From positions 62,234,501 through 62,298,500 of the forward strand of contig CM075651.1 in NCBI GenBank assembly GCA_037953625.1: a DNA stretch of 64,000 bases, given 5' to 3'. Below are positions 56,450 through 64,000 of the stretch, piece by piece. Source of the DNA: Crotalaria pallida (taxonomy: Eukaryota > Streptophyta > Magnoliopsida > Fabales > Fabaceae). The first letter of the stretch is position 1. Each line of letters opens with the position of its first letter. The translations under genes were made by a program, and so were the position numbers. The notes beneath the pieces are model-generated. The model searched no databases. It was given only the letters and a program-made list of their open reading frames with translations, and was not told the origin of the DNA.

Positions 56450-57707
56450 TCCTTTTTATCAATTTTAGTATGCCCTCGCCTAACACCTTTTTCCTTCTAC
56501 TCTCATTTTCCTCTTTTTCTCTTCTACTCCAACTAATCTATTCCCATATAATTAACTATCTATCATTTCTAAAAACACTTCCTATTTTCCCTATTTGTTT
56601 CCCTTACATTTTCATCTATATGTTACTATTAAATTCAAAGCTCAATTCTCTATGCCCTCCTTTCCGTTTTCAATCAATCACTAAAAACAACATACATACA
56701 CTATTCAATGTATTTAATAATTACATTATAAAACATGTCATTATCCAATTTATTCACACAATTTAGCACATGCATATCATTTAGCAAGTCACAACATAAT
56801 TATCAGAACATTTATATCAATTAATCACTTAGCACAATAAATCATCAATTCATATTATAATTCATAAATATCAATTCCTAATATCAACTACACAACCCAA
56901 TTAATCTCAACACGCACACACATACTAGTTACACAACCACCGTGCGGCAATAAACCCCTTACCTTAATTAATTAAGATAGAGTAAACCTTAACCGGGTTA
57001 GGAGCCCTAATGCAGGAGGGTTGTCAATTGAGTCCAATATCCGCAATGGTTAGTTGGAGAGGGGTCAGAGCCCAACAATACACCGAATTGAGTAGCTTTA
57101 TGAGCTCCCCTCCTATCCTGTATGGTTCGAAGCTTCTAAGAGCATAGAGGCCCCATGTTGTTCTTGAAACATTGAGGCAAGAAACAATAGCAATAATAAT
57201 AATGAGTAATGATAACACTAATACTCAAGTCATAGGAGGAAATGGAAGGATTGAAAGGAAAGAGGGAGACTTGATCAACTTACCCCAAGGTTTGAAGGAG
57301 AGAGATGGAGAGTGAGGGATGATGTTGATTGGAAGAGGAGAGGGAGAGCTTGATGGTGCCTAGAAGCTTGGAGGCTTGCTCTAAGCCATTAATGGAGTAA
57401 GAGAGGGAGAGGGAGAGAGCCCTAGCTCATGGAGGAAGAAGAAGATGAGGAAAAGAGGGATTGGTGCTTGATGATCATCCATGGAGCTTGAAGATTCATT
57501 AAGGATCAATGGAGGATGGTGGTGATGAATTTGTGTGCCCTAATCCTCCATGGAATCTTCAAAATCAAGAAGGAGAAGAGGAGAGAATGGTGGAGGTCGA
57601 TTATGGCAATGGGGGAGGGAGGATGGACCTTAAAATGGGGTTTGGGGGGTGAAAAATACCGAGAATGCCCTTAAAAACGCGTTCTCAGAGTTGCAGATCG
57701 CAGAATT

Positions 57708-57862
57708 TTCGCTTAAGCAAAGCATTTTCGCTTAAGCGAAGCCCTTACAGTGATGCCATGGAACCTATTTCGCTTAAGCGAAATCTACTCGCTTAAGCGA
57801 GCTCTTTAGGTGTTGAAATTGTGACATTTTCGCTTAAGCGAAATAATTTTCGCTTAAGCGAA
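57708..57862. repeat. Array of TTCGCTTAAGCGAA palindromes
   Basis: Six copies (about 57708, 57727, 57769, 57789, 57828, 57849) of a palindrome up to 14-16 bases long, the first with a mutated right arm. It lies just left of the D/E shared box, as do the TCCGGA palindromes in the other E LTRs. Confidence 0.88.
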
Positions 57863-58276
57863 ATCATCAGGTACTGCTACTTCATTTTTCTATTTTTCAG
57901 CTATTTTCTCCCAACTTCAAACAACCATAACTTTTTCGTTCACCATCGGATCTTGCTCAAATTTGAAGAGCAGCTTCCTAAAAATCATATCTTCACATCC
58001 AACGGTGGAAATTTTGTTTTGAGTGCTAAATCTTTTATTTTGATTTTCTAACCTACGTTATGTTTTAATACCGAATTATCTATTTTTCTATCCTGTTCCT
58101 AACTTCAATTTAATGCTCCTTTCTTTTCCTAGACCAATATTATTATTATTTATCTTTTCTAATGCTTGAACACTTATTTTAATACCTATTTATGGTTTTA
58201 TTATTATTATCTCAATTATCCCAACTATTATGAATTTATTTGCACTTAGGTTTAAAATTTGGGATGTTACAACTAT

Positions 58277-58371
58277 TCTGGTCCCGGGTGCAGAACTTAC
58301 CACGGTATTAGACCCAGTCCCCACCACGTTAGTGCACCACATGTGGAGTTCGTTCTGCCCAGAATAGTACT
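58277..58371 (-). other. Right part of the long stem-loop in LTR C
   Basis: The left arm AGCACTATTCTGG is split: AGCACTAT is at 54937-54944 and TCTGG at 58277-58281, separated by the E solo LTR. The right arm CCAGAATAGTACT is at 58359-58371. Before the insertion 12 of 13 positions paired, the odd one being C-A on plus, G-U on minus. Confidence 0.65.
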
Positions 58372-61300
58372 CAAGGCAACGTGACGTTTTACCGCCCGCG
58401 CCTACCCTAATGCATTCATCAACCCGAATATCCCTGATATCCGGTGTACCTCCCTCTCCACTACTTCGATACGACACTCATGCCTTACCGCGTTTGTATA
58501 TGTCTTTTAAGTCTTTTAAGGATTAACATTTTATTAGCGGCTTAATCCTAACGGTCGGCCCGTCCTTGGTGCATCCCTTCAACGAAGCCCGACCACTAAT
58601 CGCAAACTATTCCCCCTATATCTCATTGGCCCCAGGCCACAAATTACTTTCTCGTCTCATCATCAACATTCTCAAAACTCATTCTCATTCACATCATCAA
58701 CAGATTTTCCTCGTTTTTCCAAAACCTCTTTCACAAAACTTTTCGAAAACACTATTTCACAAAACTGTCATTTCACAAAGCTTTTCAAAACCTTTTCAAA
58801 AATCACATTTTTGGGTGAGTGTTAATGGAGGATCGAGCTCAACTCAACACTAAGCTTCTTCCCAAAAACGTGAACGAGGAAATCACAACTCTACTCAACC
58901 ACTTTCATAATCACATCCTTTTTCCAATCTCAACTCTTTCCACTCAAATATCAATTCTCTGTTACATTCCATTCTCCTCATACTTTATCTCTTTCTCACT
59001 CATTCTCATACTTCCTCATTAGTCTTAACTCATTACTCATTCTTTCTCAATCCTTTTTCATATCTATTACTCGCTTCTCTTTTCTCTTTTCGGTTTTTCT
59101 TATTATTCTCACGGTTCTATCATCATCATTTTACTATCCAGACAAAATGAAACGATATCTAAACAAAATGAAGTATGCACAATAAATAAACATTTAGTAT
59201 GCACAGAACAGATGAACATTTAGCACGAACATCTACATTGCCTAACTCGCAGTATTCCCGTAATCCGTCTACTTGAATTACGAGCAACCACGTTATGGGA
59301 TCACCGCACTCTCACTCACCTGGATGACGACACATCCAAAACTTTCCGAAATTTCCAGTCGTTATCCTTGCCACGCTTCCTTCGCGTCCGACACCCGAAC
59401 TAAACATTTTCCCCGTGCGTTAGAAACGATTTACGTGAATTCTTAATTTCGTTTTAAAACACTTTAAAATAATCCCTTTTTAAAAGCACATTGCCAATAT
59501 CCAAAGGATTTTAAACCCAAATCAAATCTCTAATAAAAAGGTTTTTCAAGAAAACTTTTTAAATTAACTTCCAAAACAATCTCTTTATGACAAATCAAAT
59601 TCATTTTTCTTAACTTAAAAACATTTTAATTATAATCATTGTTCTTAAGCTTTAAAACAGAGTTCAAAAACAGAATTCCAAAACCAATCAATTAATTTAT
59701 TTAATTTCTAAGCTTCACATCATCAACACAAACAAAACTCACAAACAATATTCAAAATAATTCAATCCCTTTAAAACCAAACATACATCTCACAACACAA
59801 TTTCGGATCAATTTCCAATTCGATCTAAATGTTCTAAAACACAATTCAACCAGCATACAGAACACCCACATAAAAGTATTCACTATAACATTCAAAACAA
59901 CTTCAATACATTCAAGCAGCATAAAAGCAACACATACAAGTTTGAAGGCACACACAGTATTCACATTACAGGTCACATTTTACGTCATTAACTAAACTAT
60001 AACCTTAAGAAATTAATTATAATCATAATAAACTAATTCAAACTCTTAAGAAAATAATTTAATTTAAAAATTAATTTAAATAAAACCGAATTACACAGTC
60101 ATGATTCTCTAATCAAATTAAGTTTTAAATCTAAAAATCTTTTCTCATGATTAAATCAATTTATTTATTTTCTAAAAACAGTAAGCACTTATCAATATCA
60201 TGAAGGTAATTTTCATATTAACATGCATTAACCGAATTGTACTCATAAAGTTTGCAAAGATCTAGTGCTCAATTAAAAACTTAGAATCATGAAATTATTT
60301 TCTGTACTTTATAATTAAAACCGAAAGCATACAGTAGGAGAATCAACAATTTTTAATTTCATTTTTAAAAATCAACACAACAATTTAAATCACCAAACAT
60401 CACACATGCATACATCCTACATGAAAGACACATAGTTTCCTACTCACTCCTAGGATGGTTTTAAAATCAACATGCAGTAAGACAATATTTTCATTTTTTC
60501 AATATCCACAACAACCAATCAAGTCCTATTATTATTTAAAGTTAATTTTTTTTTTAAACATCATGCTATAACTTTTATTATAACAAAATCTTTTTTCAAA
60601 TATCTCTAACATGCATGAAATAGACTCAAGTTCATTATTTAATAAAAATCGAGATTGTACTTTAAATCTTTAAAAATGGCATATAAACACTTAAAATCAT
60701 TAGATCTATTCCTAGGAAAACATGCATCCACTTTTCATAAAATAAAAACATGGATTTCATTTATAATTAAGTATGGCCGAATGGCCTATCATAAATATAA
60801 GCACACATGAAAATCATATATTAAAGCTAAATCATGCTTGCACTCCAAAAATCATTGTAAAACTTGTTTCTTTAGTTTTCTCTTTGAAACCGAATCATGC
60901 ATCAGGTAAAAATATGACTTTTCTTCCTTAATTTAACATGCTTGCTTTAAGGACATGAATTCATGAAATGTTTGCATATAAATTTACAAGAGAATCATGA
61001 AATCAACATACCAAAACCAAAAGATCTTAATTTATTTTTCAAGCAAACTTAGATCATAAGTTTACTCATTAGGAAAGCACACAACATAACTTAGATCTTT
61101 ATTTAAGCGGACAAGATTTGACATGCAAGTCAAAAGATTTCACACCAAGTTCACAACACCAATTAATTTATCAAAGCATTTCTTAAAAATGTCTTAGCTC
61201 ACGGTTCGAACAAGAAATTCTACATGCAAGACCAAACATATTTTACTTAATTCTTAATTAAGCTTAGATCATGCATTTGCTCACCAAATAATCACATAAA

Positions 61301-62162
61301 CACATATAGATCATGATTTAGAACAAGAAAAATACATATGCAAGGAAGATTCATGTGAGGCTTCACAAAATCTTAAACAAAACTTTAGATCTTTAGGTTT
61401 GTGTTAGAAAAATAATTAGATCAAGCAAGAAAATTATTAAATCTTACAAGAACACTATAAACCGAAAACGTCAAGCACAAGGTTGGCATATTACAATTTA
61501 TTTAGTGTCCGTAAAGTCCAAGATCAAAAGAATATTAACACATAAACTCCAAAAATTAAACATGCAAGAAGAAAGAAATAAGGATCTACAAACTAAGAAA
61601 AGGAAACTAGACTATTACAAATTCTTCTTGGTCTTCAAAAATCCTACCATGAGATGAGTTGGTTCTTCTAGTTCTACACTCTTGCTCTACAAAAAGGCTT
61701 GGTCTAAGCTTGGATTTTCCCTCCTCCTTCTCTTCTAGGCCTCACGGCCATAACCCTTCCTTCTTTCTCTATTTCTCTTTTCATTTTCTCTCTTAGAGTA
61801 AAAGGGACTCTTAGGAGTTGTGTTTGGTGTTGGTGTGAAGGAGTAGAACGAAGTGAAGAAATGAGAATGGGTGGAGTGAAAAATGAACCAAGGCTTTTTC
61901 TTATTTGTGGGCAATTCATGAATCCCACTTTTGCCCTTGTGTGTGGTTTGGTTCATGAAGAATGGGAGGGGTGATTTCGGGCATGCAAAAGTTTGCATGG
62001 CTAAGGTGGCTAAAGTTAAGGAGACAAGGAGAAGTGGCCTAGGTCTTTAGGGATCATCTAGGTGTAATGGCTAGTTAGCTTCTTAGTTAGAGTTTCAACA
62101 CTTAGTTACTCCTTAATTCTAGTTTGGTTCCATTTGGTTCCTTAGCTTTCTTACTCCCTAAG

Positions 62163-62180
62163 CACACACACACACACACG
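62163..62180. repeat. CA microsatellite in LTR C
   Basis: A short (CA)n run within a wider ACACAT-rich region (62160-62270). Comparable CA-rich tracts occur at 41387-41450 and 47555-47715 near the same end of the C and B LTRs. Confidence 0.8.
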
Positions 62181-62855
62181 TAGAAAGGCACAAATATGAC
62201 ACATACACCCACATGCATGCACACACCCACAAGTTGACACATATACACACCTATATACACATACAATTTTATTTTATTAATTCTCACTCAATTACAATTA
62301 CACACACAAGGCAATTGATTATCACATCACACAGTACAGACACATAAGATCAAGCACATTTCACATAAAAAAAATTTCTTGCCAATTCAGTAAATTTATT
62401 TTCTCCAAAACAAAATTTCAAAAACTCGTATTTCACTGTTCAGGAAATAAAATTTTGTAAAACAACCCAGAAAATTCTAAAAGTTATATTTTTAAAATCT
62501 ACGTTTCGAGACGGTCGTTTTGATATAAAGTTTGTAAAAATCCGAGTTACGGTTAAAAAGATATGCAGTTTTAAAGTTTACAGACCCAAAAACCTCAAAA
62601 CTCCATTTCAAACAAAAATCATTCTTAGGAAAATTTCACAACTTATTTCTTAAAAATCAAATCATTTCAAAACCCAACAAAATTATTCACTTTTCATCTA
62701 TAAAAACACTTGGTTTATAAAAATCCCATGGAAATCATCATTTAATTTCTTTATTACATAAAATATTTTTCCGGAAATTTCTTATAAAACAAAATTTTGA
62801 GGTTTATTTCGACGAAATCGTTTACGCACGTATGGGAAAAATGCGGGGTGTTACA

Positions 62856-64000
62856 TTCTCCCCAACTTGGAGATTTCTCGTCCTCGAGAAATACCATGTA
62901 GTGTTGGTTCAATCTGTGGATGCGTAGCTCCTTGAAGAAATTCCTTTCTCTATCGAACTGTCGCAATCGTTGGGTCTTCGAACATGTATCATCTACCCAT
63001 CGCGTTAAAGAGTAAATCAAACAGATCACTTGCAAAAGCAATCTCTCAAAGGTCTTTGAATAACAAACAGGGTAGGGTACAATCAACATGGTCTCTTTGA
63101 CAACCAAGGACCGATGGGTTCAAAGGCATCAAAATTTGATTCAGAAACAACAAGGTTATGGTCGTTTAGGGTCAAGACACTACTACACTTCAAGATTACA
63201 CTATTTTCATCGATTCAAGCCTAAACAAACTACTCCTCAGACTCACATTTCCGACTACTCCCCAACTTAGATAATTCATACCTCTATATACCACCTTCAT
63301 GATTACAACTTAGTTTCTAAATACTCCTATCCTTCACCACTTTTTGGTCACTTCTTACAAAATTTCCATAACTTAGCTCCAATCTACCCTCTTATTGCAT
63401 GATTTCTCACCAATAATGATCCTGATCATACTCCGGTAACCACGATCATATCCTCCTTTTACTCTAACAACCACTAATTCCTCAAGGACGTACACTATCT
63501 CACTCCTTATCTCCAACACTTAATCATATATCTTAGACATTCTAAACCCTTTTTACACTTTCCACAATTCCTCTCATATTCTGAACCATCAAATTCCGTC
63601 AATCTAAAAGCCTATTGTCTATTACCACATCAAATCCTAACCTTTATCTAACCTTGGGTCAATTACTTAAAGACTCTAACCATAATTCCCACCATCTTAC
63701 CAACTCAACCTTACCATATCATAACTTATTCGCCTCTATCCCACTATTTACCAACTCAACTCAACTTTATTTACTACTCCTCATTCTCTTAACAATACTT
63801 CACAACCCACCTTATAATCTAGGACTATCTACTTGTCCGGGTACAGGGGTCAGGGTTCAAAATATTTTTTTTTTATCAAGACTTTAGGAAGAACAAATGT
63901 CTGGTCACAATCAAAAGAAGGAACTTCGGTTTCATCAACAATCAGAGCTTCTTCAAAATCATGGATTAGGATTTTCAGAAAAAGGCCCTTTCCAACGCTA
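62856..64000 (-). other. 3' end of the interior of the family C element
   Basis: Starts with the inverted polypurine tract (TTCTCCCCAACTTGG) and TTTCTCGTCCTCGAGAAATACC. The rest is T/C-rich without coding features, like the B interior at 48000-49000. A minus-strand frame crossing the boundary (62754-63107) ends in LTR sequence and is not convincing. Running off the right edge of the window. Confidence 0.65.

Larger units (their letters stand above)
54945..58271 (-). mobile_element. Solo LTR of family E, inserted in LTR C
   Basis: Runs from TGTAACAACC to GGGATGTTACA, 3,327 bases, flanked by ACTAT at 54940-54944 and 58272-58276. The left end resembles the E LTR (CCGGAAAATCGGACAGAGT), and so does the right end (shared box, ATTTGGGATGTTACA). 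Internal repeats differ: a TTACCAGG-type array (56226-56449) and CGCTTAAGCG palindromes (57708-57862). No primer-binding site or gene inside. Confidence 0.92.
53788..62855 (-). repeat. 3' LTR of a family C element, split by an E solo LTR
   Basis: Runs from TGTAACACCCCGATTCGG to GCGGGGTGTTACA, about 5.7 kb without the insertion. The polypurine tract to its right makes it a 3' LTR on the minus strand, so the element body lies to the right, beyond the window. It shares blocks with family B (54722-54815, the long stem, GACCGAAT-rich tail). The region homologous to the B ORF (about 54100-54370) does not keep the reading frame. The expected target duplication is CCTTT (53783-53787). Confidence 0.85.

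Noticed and set aside
56110..56766. 218-aa ORF with HALPGSHRCRYALPGSHRT repeats
   Set aside because: It is a translation of the 78-base tandem hairpin units in an LTR; all three frames are open.
62754..63107. 117-aa minus-strand ORF crossing the C interior and LTR
   Set aside because: It spans the polypurine tract and LTR border and has no recognisable domain.

Overview
The window looks like plant nuclear repeat DNA, probably eudicot. It has Ty3/gypsy Tekay/Del-like chromovirus LTRs, an Athila-type element, a Ty1/copia element with a SIRE/Maximus-like gag, and primer-binding sites complementary to initiator Met tRNA. The non-coding sequence is AT-rich. I cannot name the species, and I see no host gene in its native setting: nearly all 64 kb is nested LTR retrotransposon sequence. 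LTR families are named A to E here for this window only.

Layout. 1-1245: LTR of family D, minus. 1246-1670: broken gag. 1671-18540: element A, plus, with a gag and decayed pol between two ~3.6 kb LTRs; its 3' LTR is split by a 5.7 kb solo LTR of family B (12430-18146, target duplication CTAAC). 18575-19950: second D LTR and a scrap of its internal region. About 19950-27955: Athila element without its 5' LTR; gag and pol are recognisable but carry three in-frame stops and a frameshift. 27956-37783: family E array on the minus strand, in the order LTR, internal, LTR, partial internal. 37784-40427: Ty1/copia gag and 5' LTR, minus. 40428-42086: two LTR scraps. 42087-53787: very large non-autonomous B element, minus, with ~6 kb LTRs around a 1.28 kb interior. 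53788-62855: C LTR, minus, split by an E solo LTR (54945-58271, target duplication ACTAT). 62856-64000: start of the C interior.

The most striking content is in family E. Directly downstream of its primer-binding site, where gag would normally lie, each unit carries an intron-free ORF of about 288 codons for an AlkB-type Fe(II)/2-oxoglutarate dioxygenase, in sense orientation, with the metal-binding residues intact. The E LTRs also hold arrays of hairpins in which the 20-nt loop is conserved while the stems differ and stay complementary. A separate long stem in the B and C LTRs behaves the same way. Most departures from perfect pairing in these stems would be G-U pairs in minus-strand RNA, the inferred sense strand of these elements. 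I infer structured RNA in the LTR transcripts and host-gene capture by a non-autonomous retrotransposon; neither can be proven from this sequence alone.
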